DNA from: AG41 sp036522815
GTDB lineage: Bacteria; Gemmatimonadota; Gemmatimonadetes; Gemmatimonadales; GWC2-71-9
Assembly: GCA_036522815.1 (NCBI GenBank)
Contig: DATDFC010000215.1
Location: 1-55,934 of the forward strand
DNA: 55,934 nucleotides
Direction of reading: 5' to 3'
The position numbers were made by a program, and so were the translations under genes. Position 1 is the first letter of the stretch; each line of letters opens with the position of its first letter. Below the pieces are notes generated by a model. The model did no database searches. It was given only the letters and a program-made list of their open reading frames with translations, and was not told the origin of the DNA. Positions 11,438 to 19,580 of this stretch are shown here, one piece after another.

Positions 11438-11842
11438 ATGTCGAATCACCACGCCTATCAGATGTATGCCCACATCACCTGGCACACCTGGAAGCGAGTC
11501 GGGTGTGTTGATGCGGCCGCTGCGAGCGATGTGCGACGGGCCGTCGCGAGCGCGTGCCAGGCCACCGGAGTGCGGGTATTCCGGGACGCCGTGCTAGCGG
11601 ACCACGTCCACCTCGTCGTCAGCTTCCGACCCGACATCCGCCTGAGTGATTTCGTGCGTCTCGCGAAATCAGTGGCCGCGACCCGCGCCAATCGGCGGGT
11701 CCCCGGTGCCGTTCGCTGGGCGCGGGGTTACTTTGTCACCACCATTCACAAGCGCGATCTCACTCGCGTCACTCGGTACGTCGGCGATCAATTCCTCCGT
11801 CATCCAGACTTGATCCCACGGAATCCAAGAGGCATGTCTTAA
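11438..11842 (+). CDS. Y1 (HUH) transposase, REP-associated/IS200-like
   Basis: 134 residues, single-domain Y1 transposase. The HUH motif is H56-V-H58 in LADHVHLVV. The probable nucleophile is Y114 in RYVGDQFLRHP, matching the IS200/IS605 YxxxQ helix. Such enzymes cut and rejoin single-stranded DNA at hairpins. No TnpB accessory gene is present. REP hairpins flank the gene in opposite orientations, three left and four right, and further copies are scattered in the window, so this is most likely a domesticated RAYT rather than a full insertion sequence. The ATG at 11438 lies 13 nt after the third REP. Confidence 0.88.
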   Translation: MSNHHAYQMYAHITWHTWKRVGCVDAAAASDVRRAVASACQATGVRVFRDAVLADHVHLVVSFRPDIRLSDFVRLAKSVAATRANRRVPGAVRWARGYFVTTIHKRDLTRVTRYVGDQFLRHPDLIPRNPRGMS

Positions 11843-11843
11843 C

Positions 11844-12060
11844 TGACCCCGGGCGCAAGCCCGGGGTTCAGAGAGCTCCGTGCCTGAACGGAGGGAGACT
11901 GCCTTCACTGACCCCGGGCGCAAGCCCGGGGTTCAGAGAGCTCCGTGCCTGAACGGAGGGAGACTGCCTTCACTGACCCCGGCGCAAGCCCGGGGTTCAG
12001 GGAGGTCGGCACCCGGACGGAGGGGGAGTGCCTTGACTGACCCCGGGCGCAAGCCCGGGG
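11844..12060 (+). repeat. Right REP array: four copies in about 65-bp tandem units
   Basis: Inverted REP units (CCCCGGGCGCAAGCCCGGGG) start at 11847, 11912, 11977 (one base short) and 12041, spaced 65, 65 and 64 bp. Between them is a second hairpin, CTCCGT-GCCTGA-ACGGAG, degenerate in the last unit. This makes a BIME-like composite. The array ends 20 bp before the S9 peptidase ATG, so that gene's promoter must lie in or just after it. Confidence 0.9.
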
Positions 12061-12080
12061 TGAGTGATACTTTCCCCGGC

Positions 12081-14207
12081 ATGACCAATCTCACCCGTCG
12101 TCTCGCTCTCACCGCTCTCATCGCCTTCGCTCCCGCCGCGCTCGCCGCGCAACAGGGGTCGTTCACACTCGATCAAGTGATGAGCCCGCCGTTCCCCGAC
12201 GAGCTCGTCGCCGCGCCCCGCGGCGGCGCCGTCGCCTGGGTGTTCAACGGGCGCGGCGCCCGCAATATCTGGGTCGCGGCACCGCCCGACTATCGCGGCA
12301 AGGCGATCACGAGCTACCCGGAGGACGACGGTCAGGAGCTCACCGACCTGCGCTGGACGCCCGATGCTCGCGCGATCGTGTACGTGCGGGGCGGCGGGCC
12401 GAATGGGAAAGGCGAGTACCCGAACCCACACAGCCTCGTCACGGGCGTCGAGCAGGGGCTGTGGATCGTGCCGGCGACCGGGGGGGGGACGCCACGACAC
12501 CTGAGCGAGGGACACTCGCCGGCGGTGTCGCCCAAGGGCGACCGCGTGGCGTTCGAGCGGCATGGTCAAGTATGGTGGGCCTCGCTCACCGACACGGCTG
12601 GGCAGGCCGAGCAGCTGATCCACGCGCGCGGGTCGGCGCGCTCGCTCCGCTGGTCGCCCGACGGCACGGCCCTCGCATTCGTGAGCGACCGGGGCGATCA
12701 CGCGCTCATCGCCGTCTACGACCTGGCGACCAAGACGCTGCACTTTCCCGACCCGAGCGTCGACTCGGATGCGGAGCCCGTCTGGTCGCCCGACGGCCGG
12801 CGCATCGCCTTCGTACGGATTCCCGCGGGTGCGGACGGGCTGCCGTTCACCCCCCAGCGCGCCGGCCAGCCGTGGTCGATCCGCGTGCTGGACGTGGCGA
12901 GCGGCGCCGGCCGTCAGGTGTGGGCCGCCGACACCGGCCGGGGCAGTGTGTTCCGCGAGATCGTCGCCCCGAATCAGATCGTGTGGGGCGGCGGGGATCG
13001 CATCGTGTTTCCATGGGAGAAGGACGGCTGGACACACCTGTACGCGGTTTCGGTGGGCGGCGGTCGGGCCACACTGCTCACGCCGGGCGCCTTCGAGGTC
13101 GAGCACGTGGCCGCGAGCCCCGACGGCGCGACGATCGTGTTCAGCTCGAACCAGGACGACATCGAGCGGCGCCACATCTGGAAGGTGGCGGTAACGGGGG
13201 GTCCGCCGGCGGCGCTGACTCGTGGCACCGATCTCGAATGGGGGCCGGTCGTGACGGGAGACGGACAGGGGGTCGCCTGCATCCGGGCGGGGACGCGGAC
13301 ACCACCCCGCCCCGTCCTGATCGGCATGGGCGGCGGCGCGCCGCGCGATCTCGCTCCGGGAGCGATTCCTGCGGAGTTCCCCGAGGCCGCGCTCGTGGAC
13401 CCGCAGCCGGTGCTTTTCCCCGCCGCCGACGGCATGACGATCCACGCCCAGCTGTTCCTGCCGCGCGGGATCAAGCCCGGGGAGCGCCGCCCGGCCGTCG
13501 TGTTCTTCCACGGGGGCTCACGGCGCCAGATGCTGCTCGGCTGGCACTACTTCTATTACTATCGCAATGCCTACGCCCTGAATCAGTACCTCGCGAGCCG
13601 GGGCTACGTGGTGCTGTCGGTCAACTACCGCAGCGGCATCGCGTACGGCATGGAGTTCCGCGAGGCGCTGCACTACGGCGCTCAGGGGGCGAGCGAGTTC
13701 AACGACGTGCTCGGCGCGGGACTGTACCTGCGCGGCCGGCCGGACGTGGACCCCAAGCGGATCGGCCTGTGGGGCGGCTCGTACGGCGGGTTTCTCACGG
13801 CGCTGGGACTGGCGCGCGCGTCCGATCTGTTCGCCGCGGGCGTGGATCTGCACGGCGTGCACGACTGGAATATCGAGATTCAGAACTGGGTCCCGAGCTA
13901 CGACCCGGTGAAGCAGGCGGAAGCGGCGAAGCTCGCCTACGAGTCGTCACCAATCGCGTACGTGAAAGACTGGCGCTCGCCGGTTCTGCTGATTCAGGGC
14001 GACGACGACCGCAACGTGCAATTCAGCCAGACCGTCCAGCTCGCCGCCGCGCTGCGCCCGCAGGGGGTGGAGGTCGAGCAGCTCGTCTTCCCCGACGAGA
14101 TCCATGATTTTCTGACGCACGCGCACTGGGTCGCGGCCTACGAGGCGGCGGCGGATTTCTTCCAACGCCGGTTGGGAGGAGGGACAAACGCGACCAGTCG
14201 TCGGTAG
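12081..14207 (+). CDS. Secreted S9-family (prolyl oligopeptidase/DPP-like) peptidase
   Basis: 708 residues. A signal peptide (LALTALIAFAPAALAAQQ) is followed by a beta-propeller-like region with repeated WSPDG motifs and a C-terminal alpha/beta hydrolase. The nucleophile is S567 in GGSYGG, the acid D643 in QGDDDRNV, and the histidine H675 in EIHDFL. It likely cleaves peptides in the periplasm. The start at 12081 is chosen because the signal peptide begins there; upstream in-frame codons only read through REP sequence. A TACTTT at 12068-12073 sits 7 nt before the ATG and there is no Shine-Dalgarno, suggesting a leaderless mRNA. Confidence 0.92.
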   Translation: MTNLTRRLALTALIAFAPAALAAQQGSFTLDQVMSPPFPDELVAAPRGGAVAWVFNGRGARNIWVAAPPDYRGKAITSYPEDDGQELTDLRWTPDARAIVYVRGGGPNGKGEYPNPHSLVTGVEQGLWIVPATGGGTPRHLSEGHSPAVSPKGDRVAFERHGQVWWASLTDTAGQAEQLIHARGSARSLRWSPDGTALAFVSDRGDHALIAVYDLATKTLHFPDPSVDSDAEPVWSPDGRRIAFVRIPAGADGLPFTPQRAGQPWSIRVLDVASGAGRQVWAADTGRGSVFREIVAPNQIVWGGGDRIVFPWEKDGWTHLYAVSVGGGRATLLTPGAFEVEHVAASPDGATIVFSSNQDDIERRHIWKVAVTGGPPAALTRGTDLEWGPVVTGDGQGVACIRAGTRTPPRPVLIGMGGGAPRDLAPGAIPAEFPEAALVDPQPVLFPAADGMTIHAQLFLPRGIKPGERRPAVVFFHGGSRRQMLLGWHYFYYYRNAYALNQYLASRGYVVLSVNYRSGIAYGMEFREALHYGAQGASEFNDVLGAGLYLRGRPDVDPKRIGLWGGSYGGFLTALGLARASDLFAAGVDLHGVHDWNIEIQNWVPSYDPVKQAEAAKLAYESSPIAYVKDWRSPVLLIQGDDDRNVQFSQTVQLAAALRPQGVEVEQLVFPDEIHDFLTHAHWVAAYEAAADFFQRRLGGGTNATSRR

Positions 14208-14216
14208 GGCCTAACT

Positions 14217-14239
14217 GACCCCGGGGCGCAAGCCCGGGG
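14217..14239 (+). repeat. Solitary REP between convergent genes
   Basis: One REP copy with a one-base insertion in the stem lies in the 38-bp gap between the S9 peptidase stop and the POT transporter stop. It could act as a bidirectional transcription barrier for the convergent pair. Confidence 0.85.
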
Positions 14240-14245
14240 AGCTGA

Positions 14246-15577
14246 CTACCGCACCCCGCCCATGAGTCGCTGCACCGGTCTGATGAGCAGAAACATCACC
14301 GCCGCCGCGCCCAGGGTGACGGCCGCGGTCACGCCGAACAATGTCGGCAGGGGCGTCGTGCTGATGAATCCCGCCGACCAGCCGGCGAGCTTGTTGCCCA
14401 GGGCGTTCGAGAGGAAGAACACTCCCATCATGAGTCCGACCACTTGCTGCGGCGCGAGTTTGGTCACGACCGACAGCCCGACGGGACTGAGGCACAACTC
14501 GCCCAGCTCTTCGATGAAATAGACGGCGACGAGCCACAGGGGGCTGATCCGGACGCCGCCCTGCGCGATCGCGCCCGCCGGCATGAGCAGCACGAAGGCC
14601 AGTCCCACGAACAGCAGCGCAAGCGCGAATTTCGCGGGAGAGGACGGCTGGCGGGGCCCGAGCTTCACCCACAGCCAGGCGAAGGCGGGCGACAGCAGGA
14701 TCACGAACGCGGCCTGGACGGACACGAACCACGACGCGTACAGCTTGATGCCCAGCAGCTCGAGGTGGACGTAGCGGTCGGCGAACAGATTGAGTGTGGA
14801 CCCTGCCTGCTCGTACGCCCCCCAGAAGAGCGATGCGAACGCGAAGAACACCACCACCGCCGTCATGCGCTTCCAGTCCTCGGCCGTGAAGCCGCCGTGA
14901 CTGACGCCGGGCGCAAGCCCGGGGCTCACGGCAGCCGGTGTGGGACGCGCCGCGAGCCGCTCGATCCCCGGCGCGAGCCGCCGGCGGCCTAGTACATATT
15001 GCACCAGCCCCAGCGTCATACCCACACCGGCGCAGGCGAATCCGAGATGCCAGTCCACACCCTCGGCGAGCTTCCCGGCGACGAGCGGCCCGAGCAGCGC
15101 CCCGAGGTTGATCCCCATGTAGAAAATCGAGAACCCGGCGTCGCGTCGCTCGTCGCCCTGCTCGTACAGCGAGCCGACCAGCGTGGAGACGTTGGGCTTG
15201 AGCAGTCCGGTCCCGACGACGATCAACGAGAGGCCGGCGTAAAAGAACGGCAGGGCGTGCAACGCGAGCGTGAAGTGGCCGAGGGCGATGATCGTCCCGC
15301 CGAGCAGCACGCTGCGGTAGTGACCCAGCCAGCGATCGGCGATCACCCCGCCGAAGATCGCGGCGAGCCACACGCTGCCGACGTAATTGCCGTACACGGC
15401 CCCCGCGTGCGGGTCCGTGAAGCCGAGCGCCTTGGTCATGTACAGGATGAGGAAGCCCCGCATCCCGTAGTAGCTGAACCGTTCCCACATCTCGGTGAAG
15501 AACAGCGTGGACAGACCGCGGGGATGCCCGAACCATCCGGTCTCGGGCGCGGCGGCAGCGGCGCGGGGAGCCGCCAT
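14246..15577 (-). CDS. POT-family (PTR2) proton-dependent oligopeptide transporter
   Basis: 443 residues with about twelve hydrophobic segments. The N-terminal EMWERFSYYGMRGFLILY matches the POT signature ExxERFxYYG, and GGVIADRWLGHYRS follows. It imports di- and tripeptides with protons. A REP copy is inserted in frame within the central loop, encoding SPGLAPGVS just before the TM7 region. The start overlaps the stop of the upstream gene (ATGA). The convergent S9 peptidase could supply its peptides. Confidence 0.93.
   Translation of the reverse strand: MAAPRAAAAAPETGWFGHPRGLSTLFFTEMWERFSYYGMRGFLILYMTKALGFTDPHAGAVYGNYVGSVWLAAIFGGVIADRWLGHYRSVLLGGTIIALGHFTLALHALPFFYAGLSLIVVGTGLLKPNVSTLVGSLYEQGDERRDAGFSIFYMGINLGALLGPLVAGKLAEGVDWHLGFACAGVGMTLGLVQYVLGRRRLAPGIERLAARPTPAAVSPGLAPGVSHGGFTAEDWKRMTAVVVFFAFASLFWGAYEQAGSTLNLFADRYVHLELLGIKLYASWFVSVQAAFVILLSPAFAWLWVKLGPRQPSSPAKFALALLFVGLAFVLLMPAGAIAQGGVRISPLWLVAVYFIEELGELCLSPVGLSVVTKLAPQQVVGLMMGVFFLSNALGNKLAGWSAGFISTTPLPTLFGVTAAVTLGAAAVMFLLIRPVQRLMGGVR
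14905..14924 (-). repeat. REP copy inserted in frame in the POT transporter
   Basis: A REP unit with one mismatch in the left arm lies in the cytoplasmic loop between the two six-helix halves. On the coding strand it reads as PGLAPGV, the same peptide that a REP encodes in dnaE at 51708-51727. Confidence 0.88.
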
Positions 15578-16053
15578 CAGCTGAAGAGCTCGTTCTGCTC
15601 GGTCGGGTCCGTGCCGTGAGGCGCGCGCAGCGCCTCGCCCAGGCGCTGCTCCCACTGCTCGACGTCGAAGCGGTGCTCCTGCTGGAGCGTGCGGCGCGCC
15701 GCCGGTGAGAGCTCGTGCAGCGCGGCGAGCAGCTCGCCGATCACCTCGCGCGGCGCCGGGCCGTCGCCCCCCGCGCCCATGTCGTCGAGAATGCTCTGCT
15801 CCGTGCGCGACGCGACGATCGGCTCGGCGCGGCCCTCCACGAACACGTTGGTGCGCCGCTTCGGCCCGCGATCCTCTTCGATCGGCATGAGCCCGATGAT
15901 GGCGTCCGAGCGCCAGTACTTGCCGTACCCGAGAAACACCATGCGGTCGCGCTTGATATCCATCGTGCCTCCGGTGCGCCGCCCGTCGCCGCTCCGTGGT
16001 CCGGGACCGAACGCCACGCGGAACCACTGCCACATCCGTTGGACTACGTCCAT
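15577..16053 (-). CDS. Conserved protein with RemA/DUF370-like segment
   Basis: 158 residues from the ATG at 16053; a shorter version could start at 15963 (MDIKRDRMVF). The segment from FLGYGKYWRSDAIIGLMPIE to EPIVASRTEQSIL resembles the compact DUF370/RemA fold (GfgN, aIv, kR, G, viltds), a DNA-binding regulator in Firmicutes. The match is weak and by eye. The C-terminal part is helical and acidic. It lies between a PspA-like gene (12 nt) and the POT transporter (ATGA overlap), so it is in the fmdB-pspA operon. Confidence 0.5.
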   Translation of the reverse strand: MDVVQRMWQWFRVAFGPGPRSGDGRRTGGTMDIKRDRMVFLGYGKYWRSDAIIGLMPIEEDRGPKRRTNVFVEGRAEPIVASRTEQSILDDMGAGGDGPAPREVIGELLAALHELSPAARRTLQQEHRFDVEQWEQRLGEALRAPHGTDPTEQNELFS

Positions 16054-16064
16054 GGCCGGCGTCG

Positions 16065-16634
16065 CTACTCTTTCTTCATCTTTTTCTTGAGCTCTCGCAG
16101 CTGGCGGTCGGCCGCCGCCTCCCGTCCGGCGCGATCGAGCCGGGACTTGAGGAGCTCGTCGTCCGGGTCCGTCCCGGGCCGCGACCCGCCCGCCGCCTGC
16201 AGGTCGCGCCACGCGCGCTCCGCCGAGCGCTCCGCCTCCGTGAGCGGACGGTCCTGCTCGGCGCGCGCCAGCTGCGCCTGCATATCCGAGAGCTCCCGCT
16301 CATACAGCGCGAGCTCGTCGCGCAGCGCCGCCAGCTTCTTGTCGAGCACGCTCGCCCGCTCCCGGTGCTTCGCCGCGAACCGCGCGGCCACCGCCACGGT
16401 CTCCGTGTCCTGGATCTCGGACGCGAGCCGGCCACGCCGCTCCGCGTCGGCGAGCCGCTGACGCTCCTGCGCCAGCTCCCGCTCGGTCCGCGCGACCGCG
16501 TCCCGCGTCTCGACCACCGCGACCTTCGCTTCGACCACGGCTTCGCGCATCTGCCGCGCCAGGTCACGCAGGTCTCCCGGCGGCGTGGCCGCGTCGAGGG
16601 CGGCACGCAGGGCATCCCGCAGGCGCTCGAACAC
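16065..16634 (-). CDS. PspA/IM30-like coiled-coil protein
   Basis: 189 residues, almost entirely charged helix with heptad-like patterning (for example REAVVEAKVAVVETRDAVARTERELA and a Lys-rich end, LKKKMKKE). It is shorter than typical PspA (about 220 residues). PspA-like proteins bind the inner face of the membrane under stress, and that role is only inferred here. GTG start, 3 nt after the fmdB-like stop. Confidence 0.55.
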   Translation of the reverse strand: MFERLRDALRAALDAATPPGDLRDLARQMREAVVEAKVAVVETRDAVARTERELAQERQRLADAERRGRLASEIQDTETVAVAARFAAKHRERASVLDKKLAALRDELALYERELSDMQAQLARAEQDRPLTEAERSAERAWRDLQAAGGSRPGTDPDDELLKSRLDRAGREAAADRQLRELKKKMKKE

Positions 16635-16637
16635 GGG

Positions 16638-16802
16638 CTAGCTTTTCCGGACCGTCTTGGCGAAGAACGGCGAGAGCACCTGCTCCACCGCGGGCGAGCC
16701 GCACTGCGGGCAGGCGGGCGGCGTGCGGCCGTGCTGCTCGATCTCCTCGTGCTGGCTGAAACGCGCCTCGCACTTCGTGCAGCGGTACTCGTAGATCGGC
16801 AT
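16638..16802 (-). CDS. FmdB-family zinc ribbon protein
   Basis: 54 residues starting MPIYEYRCTKCEARF, with CTKC and CPQC pairs forming a zinc ribbon. This is the FmdB (CxxC_CxxC_SSSS) family, of regulatory but unclear function. It is the first gene of the minus-strand run leading to pspA, the RemA-like gene and the POT transporter. Its ATG lies 10 nt after a TACGTT -10 element. Confidence 0.88.
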   Translation of the reverse strand: MPIYEYRCTKCEARFSQHEEIEQHGRTPPACPQCGSPAVEQVLSPFFAKTVRKS

Positions 16803-16812
16803 GACGGACTAG

Positions 16813-16841
16813 AACGTATTCCCCGCGGAAAGGGGGGTCAA
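16813..16841 (-). promoter_or_regulatory. Promoter of the fmdB-pspA operon, leaderless-type
   Basis: On the minus strand TTGACC (16841-16836) and TACGTT (16818-16813) are separated by 17 nt. The ATG is 10 nt past the -10, so the transcript would start within a few bases of the start codon. One base separates its -35 from that of the divergent promoter. Confidence 0.65.
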
Positions 16842-16842
16842 G

Positions 16843-16871
16843 TTGACGCTTCAGGCGCCGGCTCCGATCAT
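16843..16871 (+). promoter_or_regulatory. Divergent promoter of the lipoprotein-TonB receptor pair, leaderless-type
   Basis: TTGACG (16843-16848) and GATCAT (16866-16871) are separated by 17 nt. The ATG at 16878 follows 6 nt later without a Shine-Dalgarno. Confidence 0.55.
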
Positions 16872-16877
16872 TGCGGC

Positions 16878-17399
16878 ATGTCGAGGGGCGTTTCCCGAGC
16901 CGCACTCGCCGCCGTCGCCGCACTCGCGTGCAATGACGGACTCCAGCCGACCCCGGCGCCCGTGGCCTGCCCCCGCGGCGGGTTCGTCGGCATCTGCGGG
17001 ACGGTGACGCTACGCGGTACAGTCCCGGGAAACACGTCCGCGGTATACATCATCGCCTACAACGCGTTCCCGCAGAGCCGCGACGATCTCTTCAACTTCC
17101 AGCCGCCGTTCCTGTCCCTCAAGCCACTGCCGCTCGACCGGTCATCGGCGTTCTACACGCTCGCCCTGCCCAGCGGCCGCTATGAGTGGGTGCTGGCGGC
17201 GTGGGTCGACACGGCCTTCACCCTCGCCGGCGCGGATACGACGCTCGAAGTAGCCGGGTTCTATCGCGACGGCGCTGATACGACCCCTGCCGGCTCCGGT
17301 ATCGTGGTGGTCAACGCCGGCGGCATCGATTCGATCGATTTCGTGATCGACTTCGGCTCCATGCAGCGGGTCTGCAGCTACTTCCCGCCGTGCCCCTGA
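16878..17399 (+). CDS. Predicted lipoprotein of unknown function
   Basis: 173 residues. A short signal peptide ends in a lipobox-like AALAC (C18). The mature part is a compact beta-rich domain with internal cysteine pairs (CPRGGFVGIC near the start, CSYFPPC at the end). It overlaps the TonB receptor start by 10 nt, so it is probably co-expressed and may help the receptor at the cell surface. No family is recognised. Confidence 0.65.
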   Translation: MSRGVSRAALAAVAALACNDGLQPTPAPVACPRGGFVGICGTVTLRGTVPGNTSAVYIIAYNAFPQSRDDLFNFQPPFLSLKPLPLDRSSAFYTLALPSGRYEWVLAAWVDTAFTLAGADTTLEVAGFYRDGADTTPAGSGIVVVNAGGIDSIDFVIDFGSMQRVCSYFPPCP

Positions 17400-19570
17400 C
17401 CCGCGTTGCCGCCGCGCTGCTGGTGGCCCTGGCCGTTCTGCCCGGGCCGGGACAGGCGCAGGCGCCCGGGACGGTGTACGGCACAGTCTCCGACACCGCC
17501 GGAACGCCCATCGCCGACGTCCGCATCGCCACGGCGGGAGCGTCCACCGCCTCCGATGCGGCCGGGCGCTACCGGCTGCCCGGGATTGCCCCTGGCCGCG
17601 CCGTGCTGCGCTTCGTCCGTCTCGGCTATCAGGTCACGCAGGACACCGTAACGGTTGCGGTGGGCGACTCGGTGCGCCTGGACATCGCGCTGCGATCGGG
17701 TCGATTCGCGCTCGAGCCGGTGATCGTCACCGCGGCCAAGCGGTCGCAGCTGCTCGACCAGTCCGCCACGAGCGTTGCCCTCGTGAGCGACAGCGATCTC
17801 GCGCGGCGCGCTTTGAGTACGGTCGACGAGGCGGTGGACAAGGCCCCGGGCGTGTTGTTCTTGAACGGCCAGGTCAACATCCGTGGGTCGAGCGGGTTCG
17901 TCGAAGGTTTGGGATCGCGCGTGCTGCTGTTGGTGGACGGCGTGCCTGCGAACGAGGCCGACCGGGGCGGCATCGACTGGGACATGCTGCCGCTGGACGA
18001 GGTGCAGCGCGTCGAGGTGGTAAAGGGCGCCGGCTCGTCCCTGTACGGGTCGGCCGCGTTCGGCGGCGTGGTCAACCTGCTCACGCGCGACGTGCCGGTC
18101 GGCTTCCACGGCCGCGTCCGCGCCACCGCCGGCACGTATGCGGACCCGCCCGATCCGGCCTGGCGCTTCCGTGACTACGTCGGCGGCCTCGCCGGGCTCG
18201 ATGTGACCGGTTCGTACGGCAGCGAGGCGATCCGGGGCAGCCTCACGCTCGGCGGCCGCCATTCCGACGGGTACCGCGAGCAGGACCGCAGCGACCAGTG
18301 GGAGGGCGCCGGGAAGGTGGAATGGCACCCCGCTCCGGGCACGCGCGTGACGGCGTCCGGATCGTGGACCAGCCATCAATACGAGGTCAGCCCGCCCTGG
18401 TGCGAGCGCGGACAGTGCGACGATCGCGGGCTGGCGTTTCAACCGTTCATGATCGGCACCGGCAACCGCGGGGCGTACACGCGGTCGGACAAGGGGTACG
18501 TGGCCACGACTATCGAGCGAACGTCGTCGGCGGAGTTCGCCTGGCAAGCCCGCGCGTCCTGGGTGCGGACCCACTTCACCGACTTCAATCCGGACAACTG
18601 GGGCGTGGCGAATCGGTACGGCACCGAGCTGCGAGGCACGCTCCGCCCCGGCGGCGACAGCGACCGCGTATTGACCATCGGCGTCGAGGCCGCCCGCGCG
18701 GACGTCACCAGCGACATCTTCGGCGAGCACGCTCAAAACGAGGTCTCGGCCTACGGCGAGGGGGAACGGCGCATCGGTTCGGTCCGGCTATCGGCCGGGG
18801 CACGACTGGACGAAATCGGACCCGCGGGCGGGGCGTTCGCGGGTCAAGTGAGCCCGCGGCTCGGAGTCGTGTGGCCCACACGCTGGGGGACGTGGCGCGG
18901 GTCGATCGGACACGGCTTTCGCACGCCGTCGTTCGCGGAGCGGTTCCCCTCCTTGGGGGCGCAGGGGATCCGCGTGGTTCCCGACTCGACGCTCGCCGCG
19001 GAGACGGCATGGGCTTTCGAGCTGGGGGACGCCGTGTCGCTCGGGTCGGCGACGCGGCTCGATGCCGCCGCCTTCTGGACGGAAGCCCGCCAGCTGATAG
19101 AACCGACGTTCTTCGACTCCGGAGGAGTCCCCTACATTCAGTTCCGCAACGTGCTGCGCGCTCGACTCCGCGGATTCGATCTGTCCCTCGTGGGGCGCCC
19201 GCTTACCCCGAGCCTCGAGACTTCCGTCGCCTACACCTTCCTGGACGCCCGCGACCTCGGCAGCGATTCCGTGCTGGCGTTTCGTCCCACGCACCTCCTG
19301 ACACTCGCCGCGGACTACCGCCTGGGTTCGTTCAACGTGGGAGGCGACTTCCGCTATGTCAGCCGGATCGAGCGTATCGAGCTCGGCCTGAGCTGGGCGG
19401 ACGACCCGCGCGTCGCCGCCCGGGTGCTCGACCTGCGCGCCGGTTGGAGGCGGGACGCGTGGTCCGCGCGGCTGCTCGTCACCAACGCCTTGAACTACAT
19501 CTACAGCCTGACGCCGGGCACGCTCGAGCCTGTGCGTACCGCTTCGGTTGTCCTGACCTGGACGTATTAG
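17390..19570 (+). CDS. TonB-dependent outer-membrane receptor with N-terminal carboxypeptidase-regulatory-like domain
   Basis: 726 residues. After the signal peptide (ending PGQAQA), residues about 25-105 form a CarboxypepD_reg-like domain (GTVYGTVSDTAGTPIADV). A plug follows (VNIRGSSGFVEGLGSRVLLL, then VEVVKGAGSSLYGSAAFGG), then a long beta-barrel ending in an aromatic residue (LTWTY). It imports a large scarce substrate using TonB energy; the ligand is not evident. GTG start. Confidence 0.93.
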   Translation: MPLTRVAAALLVALAVLPGPGQAQAPGTVYGTVSDTAGTPIADVRIATAGASTASDAAGRYRLPGIAPGRAVLRFVRLGYQVTQDTVTVAVGDSVRLDIALRSGRFALEPVIVTAAKRSQLLDQSATSVALVSDSDLARRALSTVDEAVDKAPGVLFLNGQVNIRGSSGFVEGLGSRVLLLVDGVPANEADRGGIDWDMLPLDEVQRVEVVKGAGSSLYGSAAFGGVVNLLTRDVPVGFHGRVRATAGTYADPPDPAWRFRDYVGGLAGLDVTGSYGSEAIRGSLTLGGRHSDGYREQDRSDQWEGAGKVEWHPAPGTRVTASGSWTSHQYEVSPPWCERGQCDDRGLAFQPFMIGTGNRGAYTRSDKGYVATTIERTSSAEFAWQARASWVRTHFTDFNPDNWGVANRYGTELRGTLRPGGDSDRVLTIGVEAARADVTSDIFGEHAQNEVSAYGEGERRIGSVRLSAGARLDEIGPAGGAFAGQVSPRLGVVWPTRWGTWRGSIGHGFRTPSFAERFPSLGAQGIRVVPDSTLAAETAWAFELGDAVSLGSATRLDAAAFWTEARQLIEPTFFDSGGVPYIQFRNVLRARLRGFDLSLVGRPLTPSLETSVAYTFLDARDLGSDSVLAFRPTHLLTLAADYRLGSFNVGGDFRYVSRIERIELGLSWADDPRVAARVLDLRAGWRRDAWSARLLVTNALNYIYSLTPGTLEPVRTASVVLTWTY

Positions 19571-19580
19571 ATTGGTGCCG

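Noticed and set aside
11844..12060. CRISPR-like regular spacing of repeats
   Set aside because: The spacing is regular, but the sequence between REPs is itself repeated, not unique spacers, and no cas genes are present.
11880..12080. Extended N-terminus of the S9 peptidase reading through the REP array
   Set aside because: A proper signal peptide starts at 12081, and the upstream codons are only translated repeat.
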